Shown piece after piece: positions 46,740 through 55,791 of a DNA stretch of 64,000 bases; positions within the stretch are counted from its first letter, which is position 1, and each line of letters opens with the position of its first letter. Location of the stretch: assembly GCF_034424315.1 (NCBI RefSeq), contig NZ_CP139972.1, forward strand, positions 7,014,501 through 7,078,500, in the 5' to 3' direction. A program made the position numbers and the translations under genes. Source of the stretch: Chitinophaga sancti (GTDB lineage Bacteria; Bacteroidota; Bacteroidia; Chitinophagales; Chitinophagaceae). The notes beneath the pieces were generated by a model that was given only the letters and a program-made list of their open reading frames with translations, did no database searches and had not been told where the DNA came from.

Positions 46740-47680
46740 AAGCAAATTACCAGCCACCGCTAGCGTGGACAGGAAGGATAGATGGCAATGAAGAAGAAGT
46801 GAGCCGCTGGCATCAGAAAATAAAATGTGTAGACCTGCGGCAAGCATTGCCTTCAGGCAAAGGAGTTGTATTATTAGGCTTCGCTGTAGATGAAGGCGTG
46901 CGCAGAAACAAAGGACGTGCAGGTGCTGCAGAAGGCCCAGCTGCCTTAAGACAGGCAATGGGGAGTTTCCCCCTGCATTTTGATGGAATGCTGATGGATG
47001 GAGGTAATATCATTTGTATTGACCAGGATTTAGAAGCAGCGCAGCAAGCACTCAGCGAAGCTGTGCAGGTAATAAAACGTGCCGGGCATACACCCTTGCT
47101 GTTAGGCGGAGGGCATGAGATCACTTACGGGCATGCACATGGTTTATACCAGTCATTACCAGGTAAGCGCTTAGGCTTAATTAACTTCGATGCACATTTC
47201 GATCTCCGCCAGGAAGGGGTGAGTTCTGGTACGGGCTTCTGGCAACTGGCGCAGGCGCATTCCCCATTTCAGTACCTCGCATTGGGTATTCAGCAATTAA
47301 GTAATACACAACAGTTATTTAGCATAGCAGGAGAACTGGATGCCCTCTATATAGAGGCAGATGCTTTTCACTTCCAGGACCGTACGGTATTGCTGGCAGC
47401 ATTGGCAGCTTTTATCAGGGAAGCAGATAAATTATACCTCACCATAGACCTGGATGTGTTTGCAGCGGCATATGCACCTGGAGTAAGTGCAACAGCGTTT
47501 AATGGTATCCGTCCGGATGGCTTGTTCCTGGAATGCTTCCGGACCATCCTGCAAAGCGGGAAGCTGGCGGGAATGGACATCGCAGAATTAAACCCCTCTT
47601 TCGACATCGATCAGCGTACCGCCAAACTAGGTGCTGCATTCATATTTGAAGCAGTGGCATATTTATTAAGTGGGAAATAA
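46736..47680 (+). CDS. hutG: Formimidoylglutamase, arginase family
   Basis: A 314-residue Mn-dependent hydrolase giving L-glutamate and formamide. The binuclear-Mn motifs of the ureohydrolase family are present: 'LLGGGHEITYGHAHGL' (His), 'NFDAHFDLR' (Asp-His-Asp), 'TIDLDVFAAAYAPGVS' (Asp-Asp), and the terminal 'AELNPSFDIDQRTAKL'. Last gene of the hut operon. It makes the four-step route without the deiminase/hutF branch. No histidine permease gene is present in the window. Confidence 0.92.
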   Translation: MKANYQPPLAWTGRIDGNEEEVSRWHQKIKCVDLRQALPSGKGVVLLGFAVDEGVRRNKGRAGAAEGPAALRQAMGSFPLHFDGMLMDGGNIICIDQDLEAAQQALSEAVQVIKRAGHTPLLLGGGHEITYGHAHGLYQSLPGKRLGLINFDAHFDLRQEGVSSGTGFWQLAQAHSPFQYLALGIQQLSNTQQLFSIAGELDALYIEADAFHFQDRTVLLAALAAFIREADKLYLTIDLDVFAAAYAPGVSATAFNGIRPDGLFLECFRTILQSGKLAGMDIAELNPSFDIDQRTAKLGAAFIFEAVAYLLSGK

Positions 47681-47706
47681 TATTATCCTTGGGCTTCCCC
47701 CCCTTA

Positions 47707-47946
47707 ATGAAAATGAAGTTTCACACTTTATTAATGGCTGCGGCCATAACTGTAGCGCCCCTGTTTGTGAATGCACAACGTATTAAGCTCGTAGAAGGTA
47801 GTGTTTCCCCACTAAAAGGTATCACGGAGCTGAATACTGAATTTACCTATGATAATGTAAAGGTAGGTGAGTTCAGTAACGAGGATGACTATATTCACAA
47901 AAAGACAGAGGAGTACAACAAGAAGGAAGCCGGCAAAGCAAATTAA
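47707..47946 (+). pseudogene. Short exported protein, probably C-terminally truncated
   Basis: 79 residues from ATG 47707 (another ATG two codons later). The signal peptide is MKFHTLLMAAAITVAPLFVNAQ, then 'RIKLVEGSVSPLKG', 'NTEFTYDNVKVGEF' and 'DYIHKKTEEYNKKEAGKAN' before the stop. From memory, the same opening in other Bacteroidota belongs to a protein of roughly 200-240 residues that continues past EAG with a GDKW-type segment. Here it stops there, and no continuation is found in any frame before the terminator. It is therefore annotated as a probable remnant, although an intact small secreted protein remains possible. Confidence 0.45.
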
Positions 47947-47964
47947 GAAACAGTTGTAATAGAA

Positions 47965-47989
47965 AGAGGCGGGTGCATCACCCGCCTCT
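47965..47989. terminator. bidirectional terminator between truncated gene and purU
   Basis: AGAGGCGGGTG (47965-47975) / CACCCGCCTCT (47979-47989) with a CAT loop, an 11-bp GC-rich stem followed by TGTATTT on the plus strand. It lies between convergent genes. Confidence 0.7.
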
Positions 47990-47994
47990 TGTAT

Positions 47995-48858
47995 TTAAAA
48001 TACGATGGTTTTGTTTCCATGAATAATCACCCTGTCATCGATGTGTGCAATCACTGCTCTTGTTAACACCTGCCTTTCTATATCTCTACCCAGCAATATC
48101 AGGTCTGTCACTTCATGTTTATGACTTACCCTCGCCACATCCTGGTCAATGATGGGGCCTTCGTCCAGGTCATCGGTTACGTAGTGCGCCGTAGCGCCTA
48201 TCAGTTTTACCCCCCTGTTATAGGCGTTCCTGTAAGGATTGGCGCCTGCAAATGCTGGTAAAAAGCTATGGTGAATGTTAATAATCCTTCCGGGGAATAC
48301 ACTTACAAATTCAGGAGAGAGGATTTGCATATAACGTGCAAGCACGATGAAATCAGCATTGGCTCTTCTGATCAGTTTAATCGCTTCCTGTTCCTGTAAT
48401 CGTTTATTGCCCGCATCTACAGGCAGGTAGTGGAAAGGAACCCCGAAGTCTTCCACGAATTGTTTTAATTCAAGGTGGTTAGAGATCACGAGGGGGATAT
48501 CTACTGGTAGTTCCCCGCTTCGCCAGCGCCATAGCAATTCCATGAGGCAATGATCATAACGGGATACCATAATCACCATTTGTTTACGACGATCAGGATA
48601 GTCGATGCGCCATTCCATCTGGCGGGGCGCAGCAACTTTTTCCTGGAAATCTTTTTCCAGTTGTCCTTTGGTAAAGGAAGGATTATCCAGCTGGAAGGAC
48701 ATGCGCATAAAAAAAAGGCCCTCTTTGGGATCTGTACTGTGCTGGCTGGCATCAAGAATATTAGCGCCACAGGCGTACAGGAACTGGGACACACCGGCCA
48801 CGATACCAGGGCGGTCTGGACAGGAAATCAATAGTCTGCCGGTTATATCAGTCTGCAT
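47995..48858 (-). CDS. purU: Formyltetrahydrofolate deformylase
   Basis: A 287-residue enzyme releasing formate from 10-formyl-THF. The N-terminal ACT domain (about 6-85, 'LLISCPDRPGIVAGVSQFL') precedes a formyl-transferase domain (about 90-280) with 'VIMVSRYDHCLMELLWRWR' and 'INIHHSFLPAFAGANPY'. The catalytic His-Asp is in 'GATAHYVTDDLDEGPIID'. It balances one-carbon pools and can supply formate to purine synthesis. Monocistronic, convergent with the upstream hut unit. Confidence 0.93.
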   Translation of the reverse strand: MQTDITGRLLISCPDRPGIVAGVSQFLYACGANILDASQHSTDPKEGLFFMRMSFQLDNPSFTKGQLEKDFQEKVAAPRQMEWRIDYPDRRKQMVIMVSRYDHCLMELLWRWRSGELPVDIPLVISNHLELKQFVEDFGVPFHYLPVDAGNKRLQEQEAIKLIRRANADFIVLARYMQILSPEFVSVFPGRIINIHHSFLPAFAGANPYRNAYNRGVKLIGATAHYVTDDLDEGPIIDQDVARVSHKHEVTDLILLGRDIERQVLTRAVIAHIDDRVIIHGNKTIVF

Positions 48859-48948
48859 AATAATGAAATATATTACTATGTAAAATACAAAAGGGAAAGG
48901 ATTCCCCGGATTTTTTTCTAACGGTAAACCAATCCCGGATTTCTGTTT

Positions 48949-48956
48949 TATTTTTG
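48949..48956 (+). promoter_or_regulatory. -7 element before phosphoesterase gene
   Basis: TATTTTTG matches TAnnTTTG and is 21 bases before the ATG at 48978. The -33 TTTG is not evident. Confidence 0.4.
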
Positions 48957-48977
48957 GGCCTGCTAAGGGAAAATTTA

Positions 48978-49469
48978 ATGAAGAAGATAGGATTAATGTC
49001 AGACACGCACAGTTACCTCCATCCCCAGGTGTTCAAATACTTTGATAAGGTAGATGAGATCTGGCATGCCGGTGATATTGGTACTACTGCTCTTGCAGAT
49101 GAACTGGAGGCCTTTAAGCCTTTCAGGGCAGTATATGGCAATATCGATGGGAGGGATGTACAGTTGCGTTATCCTGAAAACCTGTTCTTCGAAGTAGAAG
49201 GCGTAAAAGTATTTATCACGCACATAGGTGGCTATCCCGGCAAATATGCCCCGGGAGTCAAAGACTTATTGTTGAAAAATACCCCCAAACTGTTCATCTG
49301 CGGTCATTCGCATATACTAAAAGTAATGCCGGACCCCGCTTTGAAATTATTACACATGAATCCGGGGGCATGTGGCCAGCAGGGCTGGCATAAGGTAAAA
49401 ACTTTATTGAGGTTCGACGTAAACGAAGGAAATATCAGTAATCTGGAAGTGATAGAGTTGCCAAAATAA
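48978..49469 (+). CDS. YfcE/MJ0936-type metallophosphoesterase
   Basis: A 163-residue single-domain calcineurin-like phosphodiesterase. Metal-binding motifs run in order: 'GLMSDTHSYLHP' (Asp, His), 'HAGDIG', 'VYGNIDGRD', 'FITHIGG' and 'FICGHSHI'. Relatives hydrolyse phosphodiesters with Mn2+ and their physiological substrate is mostly unknown. The ATG at 48978 gives MKKIGLMSDTH; an earlier TTG is less likely. Confidence 0.88.
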   Translation: MKKIGLMSDTHSYLHPQVFKYFDKVDEIWHAGDIGTTALADELEAFKPFRAVYGNIDGRDVQLRYPENLFFEVEGVKVFITHIGGYPGKYAPGVKDLLLKNTPKLFICGHSHILKVMPDPALKLLHMNPGACGQQGWHKVKTLLRFDVNEGNISNLEVIELPK

Positions 49470-49529
49470 TAGGTAAACAGGCAATCGCACATTTTTTGCA
49501 AAATCTTAGAGGTACTACAATAGTCACTT

Positions 49530-50573
49530 ATGCGCAAAGGATACATATTATTATCCGTTTGTCTGTGTATGTTTCATTTCGCCAGGAGTCAAAGTTCGTC
49601 TTTCATTGATAAGATAGGAAGTTGGTTTCAAACAGAAAATGATACGGCCTACATAGAGGATCATACAAAGGATTTGACTACCCGGTTTTTCGGGTCCAGG
49701 AAATATAACTACTACAATATCTTTGATCGTAAACGTAAAACGGAGGTTATGTACCGCCCTAACACCCCGTTCAACGTAGGTTTTGGTTTCAACTATAAAT
49801 TCCTTGGGATCAATGTTGCTTTCAACCTGCCATTCATCAACAGTACCGACAGATATGGAAAAACGAAAGCCATTGACCTGCAGGCGCATTATTACCTGCG
49901 TAAACTGGTCGTGGATTTCTATGGACAGCGGTACAAGGGGTATTACATTGCTAATTCCCGTGGTTTACTGAATGGCTTCGATGAAAAAGGCCCGTTGCCT
50001 GTGCGTCCTGATATCCGTAATTTGAATATAGGGATGAGTGTAGAGTATATCTTTAACGATAAGAAATTCTCTTACAGGGCTGCTTATTTGCAGAATGAAT
50101 ATCAAAAAAAGAGTGCGGGGTCATTCCTGATAGGAGGGGAGCTCTTTACGGCCAAAATGAAGGGGGATTCTTCCCTGATACCCCGCAATATCACACGGCA
50201 GGATTTTATGAATGGTATTACCTATTCGGCCACCAGTATCTTTAGTGTGGCTGCAAATGCCGGGTATGCCTATACATTTGTTTACAAACAACATTTCTTT
50301 CTCACCTTATCTCTCTCCGGTGGTTTGGGTACCAATTACACCCATTTGCTGAGGCATCATGCCAATGACTTCCGTAAGTTTGGGCTTGAGCTGAACACGA
50401 ATGTACGTGCTTCTTTCGGCTACAATTCCAGCAAATATTTTGCAGGCATTCACTATGTGAACCTGACAACACGTAGCCAGTCACCCATCGAAAATTCCTG
50501 GCAGTCCATTGGTGCAGGTAATTTCAGAATAAGTTTAGCAAGGCGTTTTGGATTAAAGCGACAGCTTTTCTAA
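49530..50573 (+). CDS. DUF4421 exported protein
   Basis: 347 residues with signal peptide MRKGYILLSVCLCMFHFARSQ. The body has the DUF4421 pattern 'DHTKDLTTRFFGSRKYNYY', 'YRPNTPFNVGFGFNYKFLG' and 'AFNLPFINSTDRYGKTKAID', followed by many amphipathic strands with aromatic girdles. It ends with 'RISLARRFGLKRQLF', as expected for an outer-membrane barrel. Function unknown. Its last 21 bases overlap the convergent HD gene. Confidence 0.72.
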   Translation: MRKGYILLSVCLCMFHFARSQSSSFIDKIGSWFQTENDTAYIEDHTKDLTTRFFGSRKYNYYNIFDRKRKTEVMYRPNTPFNVGFGFNYKFLGINVAFNLPFINSTDRYGKTKAIDLQAHYYLRKLVVDFYGQRYKGYYIANSRGLLNGFDEKGPLPVRPDIRNLNIGMSVEYIFNDKKFSYRAAYLQNEYQKKSAGSFLIGGELFTAKMKGDSSLIPRNITRQDFMNGITYSATSIFSVAANAGYAYTFVYKQHFFLTLSLSGGLGTNYTHLLRHHANDFRKFGLELNTNVRASFGYNSSKYFAGIHYVNLTTRSQSPIENSWQSIGAGNFRISLARRFGLKRQLF

Positions 50574-51188
50574 TTCCCTGTGGATGTTCTCCTTTGCAAC
50601 AGCATCAAACCGCTCCCTGAAACCAGCTGTCTTATAAATCGAGGGCCGGTCGAGGAAATACTGTAAGATCTTTTTCCTGCCAGGCACATATACTGAATCC
50701 GGGTAGATGCCATATTCTTTTCGTATATTCTTTGCGTATGCCTGGTACATGCGTTCAGGTCCGCTTAGTATAAACAGGTCAAAGTCCAGGAAACAATCCA
50801 GGTCCGAATCTTTGTTGGGATTCTGGTGTGATTTCGTGGCCCTGATGTATTCTGATACCAGCGCGATCTTCTCTGGAGGATAGCTGGTTTGCTCCAGGAA
50901 TTGCGTGGCTACCAGTGCACTTCTCTCTTCATTATCAGCCCTCTGAACGTCATAAATGATATCGTGGAAAAATACGGCCAGTTGAAGTGTTTCCAGGTCA
51001 TGTACGAGGTGATTGTATTCTTCGATGAATACGAGTAATGTCTGAACATGATCCAGGTTATGGTAAAACCGATGTGATTCATTGTAATGGGTTAGTATGG
51101 AATTAAAGCCTTCCTGCACCAGCAACGAGTCGTTGGTGTAGTTGCTCACCAGGCTTTCCCAGACATAAAATAGTGGATGGGATTTCAT
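50553..51188 (-). CDS. HD-domain predicted metal-dependent phosphohydrolase
   Basis: A 211-residue protein of the COG4339 type. Metal ligands follow the HD pattern: His in 'RFYHNLDHVQTLLVF', His-Asp in 'LAVFFHDIIYDV' and Asp in 'DCFLDFDLFILSG'. 'YDVQRADNEERSALVA' is characteristic. Substrate unknown, possibly nucleotide-like. Single gene with its own upstream terminator from aconitase. Confidence 0.8.
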   Translation of the reverse strand: MKSHPLFYVWESLVSNYTNDSLLVQEGFNSILTHYNESHRFYHNLDHVQTLLVFIEEYNHLVHDLETLQLAVFFHDIIYDVQRADNEERSALVATQFLEQTSYPPEKIALVSEYIRATKSHQNPNKDSDLDCFLDFDLFILSGPERMYQAYAKNIRKEYGIYPDSVYVPGRKKILQYFLDRPSIYKTAGFRERFDAVAKENIHRELEKLSL

Positions 51189-51207
51189 AGCCTAAATGTA
51201 GACAAAA

Positions 51208-51239
51208 AAAAGACTGACTTAATGCTAAGCCAGTCTTTT
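51208..51239. terminator. terminator after aconitase gene
   Basis: AAAAGACTG (51208-51216) / CAGTCTTTT (51231-51239), with inner CTTA/TAAG pairing and one mismatch. On the minus strand it ends the aconitase transcript with a T run from 51210 downwards. Confidence 0.7.
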
Positions 51240-51265
51240 ATCATTACTAAATGTTAGTTCTGTGA

Positions 51266-53533
51266 TTATGCTTTCGCGAATTCAGCACGAATTACGTTCA
51301 GTGCACCACCTGCTTTGAACCACTGAATCTGTTGTTCATTGTAGGTATGGTTTACTGTGATTTCGTCGCTGCTGCCGTCTTTGTGGTGAGCTACCACAGT
51401 CAGCGGTTTAGCAGGAGCGAAGCTTGTAAGACCAATAATATCGAATGTATCGTCTTCCTGGATCTTATCGTAATCTTCTTTGTTAGCGAAGGTGAGGCCG
51501 AGCATGCCTTGTTTTTTCAGGTTTGTTTCGTGGATGCGTGCGAAAGATTTCACGAGTATCGCGCGAACGCCCAGGTGACGGGGCTCCATCGCAGCGTGTT
51601 CACGGCTGGAGCCTTCACCATAGTTTTCATCACCTACTACGATAGAACCGATACCGGCAGCTTTATAAGTGCGCTGGGTGGCAGGTACAGCACCGTATTC
51701 GCCAGTCAACTGGTTCTTTACAGTATCAGATTTATCGTTGAATGCGTTGATGGCACCAATCAGCATGTTGTTAGAAATGTTGTCAAGATGACCACGGAAT
51801 TTCAGCCATGGACCTGCCATAGAGATATGGTCAGTCGTACATTTACCTTTTGCCTTGATCAGCAGTTTCAGCCCTTTCAGGTCGGTTCCTTCCCATGGAG
51901 TGAATGGCGCAAGCAGTTGCAAGCGATCGCTGGTAGGAGATACGACTACCTGTACACCGCTACCATCAGCAGCAGGTGCCTGGTAACCCGGATCGTCTAC
52001 AGCAAAGCCTCTGGCAGGCAGTTCGAAACCTGTTGGCTCATCCAGCTTCACATCCTGGCCATCCTTGTTTTTCAGGGTGTCAGTCAGTGGATTGAAGGTG
52101 AGGTCACCGGCAATAGCCAGTGCGGTTACGATTTCAGGAGAGGCTACGAAAGCGTGGGTACCTGCCAGGCCATCATTTCTCTTCGCGAAGTTACGGTTGA
52201 AGGAAGTGATGATGGAGTTCTTACGGTTTGGATCGTCGATATGACGTGCCCACTGGCCAATACAAGGGCCGCAGGCGTTTGCCAGTACTACACCGCCAAT
52301 CTGGTTGAAGGTGTTCAGCAGGCCATCTCTTTCGATGGTGAAGCGAACCAGTTCAGAACCTGGTGTGATTGTATATTCAGATTTAACAGGCAGGTTTTTG
52401 TCGATGGCTTGTTGAGCCAGGGAAGCTGCACGGGAAATATCTTCGTAAGAGGAGTTGGTGCAGGAGCCGATCAGGGCTACTTCCAGTTTCTCAGGCCAGT
52501 TGTTTTCTTTAACAGCCTGTGCGAACTTAGAGATAGGCCATGCAAGATCTGGTGTGAACGGACCATTTACATGTGGTTCCAGTTCGTTCAGGTTGATCTC
52601 GATTACCTGGTCGTAGTATTTAGTAGGATCTGCGTACACCTCAGCATCCGGGCGCAGGTGATCTTTGATCCCATCAGCCAGGGCAGCGATTTCGCTACGT
52701 TCAGTGGCCTGCAGGTAAGCAGAGATCTTGCTATCGTAACCGAATACAGAGCAGGTAGCACCAATCTCAGCACCCATATTACAGATCGTGCCTTTACCAG
52801 TCGCACTCAGGCTGTCAGCACCTTCACCAAAGTATTCCACGATACAGCCGGTACCACCTTTTACAGTCAGTACGCCCGCTACTTTCAGGATAATATCTTT
52901 TGGAGAAACCCATCCGCTCAGTTTACCAGTCAGTTTTACACCGATCAGTTTAGGCATTTTCAGTTCCCATGCGAGACCCGCCATTACGTCTACGGCGTCG
53001 GCACCACCTACACCGATTGCAAGCATACCAAGACCACCGGCGTTTGGCGTGTGGGAGTCAGTACCGATCATCAGGCCACCCGGGAAAGCATAATTCTCCA
53101 GTACAACCTGGTGAATAATACCTGCGCCTGGCTTCCAGAACCCGATACCGTATTTATTGGAAATTGAGGAGAGGAATTCGTAAACTTCCTTGTTGGTGTT
53201 ATTAGCGGTCGCCAGATCAGAAGCTGCACCTGTTTTAGCCTGGATAAGGTGATCGCAGTGAACAGTAGAAGGAACTGCTACTCTGGCGCGGCCGCAGGTC
53301 ATAAACTGTAACAGGGCCATCTGTGCCGTGGCATCCTGCATCGCCACGCGATCGGGTGCAAACTCAACATAAGATTTACCTCTTTCATATGCTGACGAAG
53401 CCGGCGCATATAAGTGAGCATACAAAATCTTTTCTGACAGTGTGAGCGGGCGTCCTAACAGCTTACGGGTAGCTTCCACCTTACCCGGGAGTGCCGCATA
53501 CACTTTTTTAATCATTTCGATATCAAACACCAT
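51266..53533 (-). CDS. acnA: Aconitate hydratase (mitochondrial-type AcnA)
   Basis: A 755-residue [4Fe-4S] TCA-cycle enzyme interconverting citrate and isocitrate. Start [18 protein letters not shown], the mitochondrial-type length and N-terminus. Cluster Cys residues lie in '[14 protein letters not shown]' and '[14 protein letters not shown]'. '[15 protein letters not shown]', '[12 protein letters not shown]' and the swivel loop '[16 protein letters not shown]' complete the active site. I prefer the ATG at 53533 to one at 53554. On the minus strand CAAAATTA (53569-53576) is a -7 match, TAATTTTG. Confidence 0.94.
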   Translation of the reverse strand: MVFDIEMIKKVYAALPGKVEATRKLLGRPLTLSEKILYAHLYAPASSAYERGKSYVEFAPDRVAMQDATAQMALLQFMTCGRARVAVPSTVHCDHLIQAKTGAASDLATANNTNKEVYEFLSSISNKYGIGFWKPGAGIIHQVVLENYAFPGGLMIGTDSHTPNAGGLGMLAIGVGGADAVDVMAGLAWELKMPKLIGVKLTGKLSGWVSPKDIILKVAGVLTVKGGTGCIVEYFGEGADSLSATGKGTICNMGAEIGATCSVFGYDSKISAYLQATERSEIAALADGIKDHLRPDAEVYADPTKYYDQVIEINLNELEPHVNGPFTPDLAWPISKFAQAVKENNWPEKLEVALIGSCTNSSYEDISRAASLAQQAIDKNLPVKSEYTITPGSELVRFTIERDGLLNTFNQIGGVVLANACGPCIGQWARHIDDPNRKNSIITSFNRNFAKRNDGLAGTHAFVASPEIVTALAIAGDLTFNPLTDTLKNKDGQDVKLDEPTGFELPARGFAVDDPGYQAPAADGSGVQVVVSPTSDRLQLLAPFTPWEGTDLKGLKLLIKAKGKCTTDHISMAGPWLKFRGHLDNISNNMLIGAINAFNDKSDTVKNQLTGEYGAVPATQRTYKAAGIGSIVVGDENYGEGSSREHAAMEPRHLGVRAILVKSFARIHETNLKKQGMLGLTFANKEDYDKIQEDDTFDIIGLTSFAPAKPLTVVAHHKDGSSDEITVNHTYNEQQIQWFKAGGALNVIRAEFAKA

Positions 53534-53762
53534 GGAAAAAATATTTAAGACCAATTAAAAATGCACCGCAAAATTAACCATTTTAGGACAGTTTATAAAA
53601 GTTATGTGCCCGATGGCAGTGGGTCCTTTTGAATTTAATAAAGGCAGGCCCAGGCCCCTGCTGCTCCTCCAAACATCAGGCCTTTCCTGTAGCCAATTCC
53701 ATAAAATTGTTGTTAAATCACTGCTAATACACTGCAAGCGGCCATTTCGGGAAAAATTGGCA

Positions 53763-53794
53763 TTTGTTTTTCATTACAGTTTGTGATAAATTTG
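53763..53794 (+). promoter_or_regulatory. Bacteroidota-type promoter for pspC gene
   Basis: TTTG at 53763-53766 and TAAATTTG at 53787-53794 with a 20-bp spacer, an exact consensus match. The ATG at 53799 follows after only four bases, so the mRNA would be leaderless or start inside the frame. Confidence 0.7.
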
Positions 53795-53798
53795 ATAT

Positions 53799-54020
53799 AT
53801 GAATAGATTCAAAGATTTTATGGAATGGCAGGCCTTCGGTGTGTGCACCGCAATAGGCAACAGGCTGGGAGTAGCGACTTCCCGCATCCGCTTGTTCTTT
53901 ATCTATGTTTCTTTCCTGACGATGGGATCCCCAATCATTGTTTACCTGATTATGGCTTTTTGGGTTAACATGAAGAACTACATTCTCAATGCCAGAAGAA
54001 ACCCCCTAAGGTATTTGTAA
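53799..54020 (+). CDS. Small PspC-domain membrane protein
   Basis: A 73-residue protein made of one PspC domain: 'FGVCTAIGNRLGVATSRIRL', then a hydrophobic stretch 'FFIYVSFLTMGSPIIVYLIM' across the membrane and a basic tail. PspC proteins take part in envelope-stress responses in other bacteria, but no pspA/B partner is nearby. A consensus promoter ends four bases before the first ATG. If transcription starts about 7 bases past the -7 box, the second ATG (53820) could be the real start, which keeps the whole domain. Confidence 0.78.
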   Translation: MNRFKDFMEWQAFGVCTAIGNRLGVATSRIRLFFIYVSFLTMGSPIIVYLIMAFWVNMKNYILNARRNPLRYL

Positions 54021-54051
54021 TTACCACATTAAAACAAGACGGGTGCCCCTT

Positions 54052-54089
54052 TGCATAAGCGTTCTATAGGCATTCTATAGCGCTGCAGG
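54052..54089. repeat. second copy of the 11-bp TCTATA repeat
   Basis: TCTATA at 54063 and 54074 (and TGCATA at 54052) keep the 11-bp step. The last unit ends TCTATAGCGCTGCAGG, matching the end of the array at 10783-10798 in 15 of 16 bases. The inverted-repeat right arm found there is absent here. It lies between convergent genes. Confidence 0.7.
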
Positions 54090-54148
54090 AGTGTGGCAAT
54101 TATGCTGCTATACGGAAAGTAATCCCGGTTTAATGTTCTTTACAGGAA

Positions 54149-54187
54149 AAAGGCTGATCAACATCGCTATTGATCAGCCTTTAATTT
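54149..54187. terminator. terminator between pspC and hypothetical gene
   Basis: AAAGGCTGATCAA (54149-54161) / TTGATCAGCCTTT (54170-54182) with an 8-base loop, followed by AATTTTTTT on the plus strand. Convergent genes flank it. Confidence 0.8.
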
Positions 54188-54189
54188 TT

Positions 54190-54591
54190 TTAATCAAGGT
54201 GGAAATTGGTCATCTGGTGATAGTGATTCTGTAACTGGTTTACCGTTAGCGCACCCTTTATTTCCCGGTGTTCATCCCTGTAGTTCAGGCGAGTTGCTTC
54301 CCGGCCATCCAGGTCATGAAACATCACGGAAAAAGGTCCACGAACGTAGATCCTGCGATTGTCTGGGTCCGGGGAGATGTCTTCTTTTGTGAAGTTCAAT
54401 CTGAGTAACTGTTCTTCGTTGAGTGGAATAGAATACACATCGGCCAGTTCATACCAGAATTCCTGCTCGCCTGTTTGCACACATACCTGCTTATCTTCCC
54501 GGTTTACTTCCAATACAAGGCCTTCGTGTTTTTTGCCTTCATATTCCACCAGGACAGTATCTCCTGCTTTTACATCATGTAAGTTGATCAT
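54190..54591 (-). CDS. Hypothetical protein with beta-barrel-like N-terminus
   Basis: A 133-residue cytoplasmic protein. The first half ('VKAGDTVLVEYEGKKHEGLV', 'DKQVCVQTGEQEFWYELADV') looks like a small SH3-like or KOW-type barrel. The second half is charged with 'GPFSVMFHDLDGREATRLNY' and a His-rich end (NHYHQMTNFHLD). I do not recognise the family. Located between the pspC and kdsA genes with terminators on both sides, it is monocistronic. Confidence 0.55.
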   Translation of the reverse strand: MINLHDVKAGDTVLVEYEGKKHEGLVLEVNREDKQVCVQTGEQEFWYELADVYSIPLNEEQLLRLNFTKEDISPDPDNRRIYVRGPFSVMFHDLDGREATRLNYRDEHREIKGALTVNQLQNHYHQMTNFHLD

Positions 54592-54662
54592 TGTGTGGAT
54601 ATTTTTGGGTGTTATTAACTGAATTTACGAAAATTACCCAAAAATCAGACCGCCATAAAAGC

Positions 54663-54693
54663 AAAACGCTCCTGCCCGGGGCAGAAGCGTTTT
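54663..54693 (-). terminator. terminator after kdsA
   Basis: AAAACGCT and CTGC arms (54663-54677) pair with GCAG and AGCGTTTT (54681-54693) around a CCCGGG-containing loop. It lies seven bases from the kdsA stop on the minus strand, with A/T ends. Confidence 0.65.
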
Positions 54694-54699
54694 AAAGAA

Positions 54700-55521
54700 T
54701 TATTTAACAGCTTCCCTGATCCTCACCAGGTCTTCCAGCAGTTTTTCCAGCAGATCCAGGTGTAACATATTCGCACCGTCAGATTTAGCACATTTCGGAT
54801 CCGGATGTGTTTCGATGAACAGGCCATCTGCTCCGGTTGCAATAGCAGCTTTCGCAATGGTGCTGATCAGTTTTGGATTACCACCTGTTACACCACTGGT
54901 CTGGTTAGGCTGTTGCAATGAGTGTGTGCAATCCATGATCACAGGTACACCATGCTCCTTCATAATAGGAATATTTCTATAGTCTACTACCAGGTCCTGG
55001 TAACCAAAGGTAGTACCACGTTCAGTCAGCATCACTTTATCATTACCTGCTTGTTTTACCTTTTCTACAGCAAACTTCATCGCTTCTCCACTTACAAACT
55101 GGCCTTTCTTTACATTCACTACTTTACCTGTTTCTGCAGCCGCAATCAGGATGTCTGTCTGACGGCATAAGAACGCCGGGATCTGCAATATATCTGCATA
55201 GGCAGCAGCCATTGCAGCTTCTGCAGCGGAGTGAATATCTGTGGTCACAGGCAGGTTAAAGGTATGACCTACTTTCTGCAACAGATCCAATCCTTCTACG
55301 TCACCAATACCACTGAATGAATTGATACTGGTACGGTTTGCCTTACGATAAGAGGCTTTGAAAATATAAGGTATCTGTAAACGCTCACAAATGCGGGATA
55401 CTTTTTCGGCAACATGCATCAGCAGTGCTTCATCTTCCACCACACATGGGCCGGCTATCAGGAAGAAATTCTCTGGATTATATCTTTCTTTAAAAAGAGC
55501 TTTCAAATGTGAAACAGACAT
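54700..55521 (-). CDS. kdsA: 3-deoxy-8-phosphooctulonate synthase
   Basis: A 273-residue TIM-barrel enzyme joining PEP and arabinose-5-phosphate to KDO-8-phosphate for LPS inner core. It begins with 'FFLIAGPCVVEDEALLMHVA'. 'FKASYRKANRTSINSFSGIG', 'DILQIPAFLCRQTDILIAAA', 'LTERGTTFGYQDLVVDYRN' and 'FIETHPDPKCAKSDGANML' are standard. A minus-strand -7 match TACCTTTG (55542-55549) is 20 bases before the start. Confidence 0.96.
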   Translation of the reverse strand: MSVSHLKALFKERYNPENFFLIAGPCVVEDEALLMHVAEKVSRICERLQIPYIFKASYRKANRTSINSFSGIGDVEGLDLLQKVGHTFNLPVTTDIHSAAEAAMAAAYADILQIPAFLCRQTDILIAAAETGKVVNVKKGQFVSGEAMKFAVEKVKQAGNDKVMLTERGTTFGYQDLVVDYRNIPIMKEHGVPVIMDCTHSLQQPNQTSGVTGGNPKLISTIAKAAIATGADGLFIETHPDPKCAKSDGANMLHLDLLEKLLEDLVRIREAVK

Positions 55522-55732
55522 GATTTTTGTATTTGAGAATGCAAAGGTAGGTTATTCTAAGGGATTACGCTGATAAGGAGGGAAGGGCCTGTGGCCCGGC
55601 AGCAAAAATGAAACTGGTAGCGCTTATTGTCATAAATTTGTAAGCCAATAAATAAATGACCTTGCTGGGCCTATATATGCTTTTAGCTACCTTCACGAAT
55701 TGTTACCGCATTGTCATGCGATTTAGAAACAT

Positions 55733-55769
55733 GAACGTAATATTTGCAGAACCCAGTAATATTACGTTC
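55733..55769. promoter_or_regulatory. 12-bp inverted repeat upstream of threonine dehydrogenase
   Basis: GAACGTAATATT (55733-55744) and AATATTACGTTC (55758-55769) are exact complements with a 13-base gap, ending 22 bases before the ATG. No T run follows, so an operator or leader hairpin is more likely than a terminator. Confidence 0.6.
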
Positions 55770-55791
55770 TGAAAATTAATCACGAGTTAGC

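Noticed and set aside
51332..53167. A 611-codon open frame on the plus strand opposite aconitase
   Set aside because: It is antisense to a fully conserved enzyme, its product has no domain, signal or sensible composition, and long antisense frames are a known by-product of codon bias. The same holds for 57113-58117 opposite cysN, 23139-23801 opposite leuA and 39578-40321 opposite mgtE.
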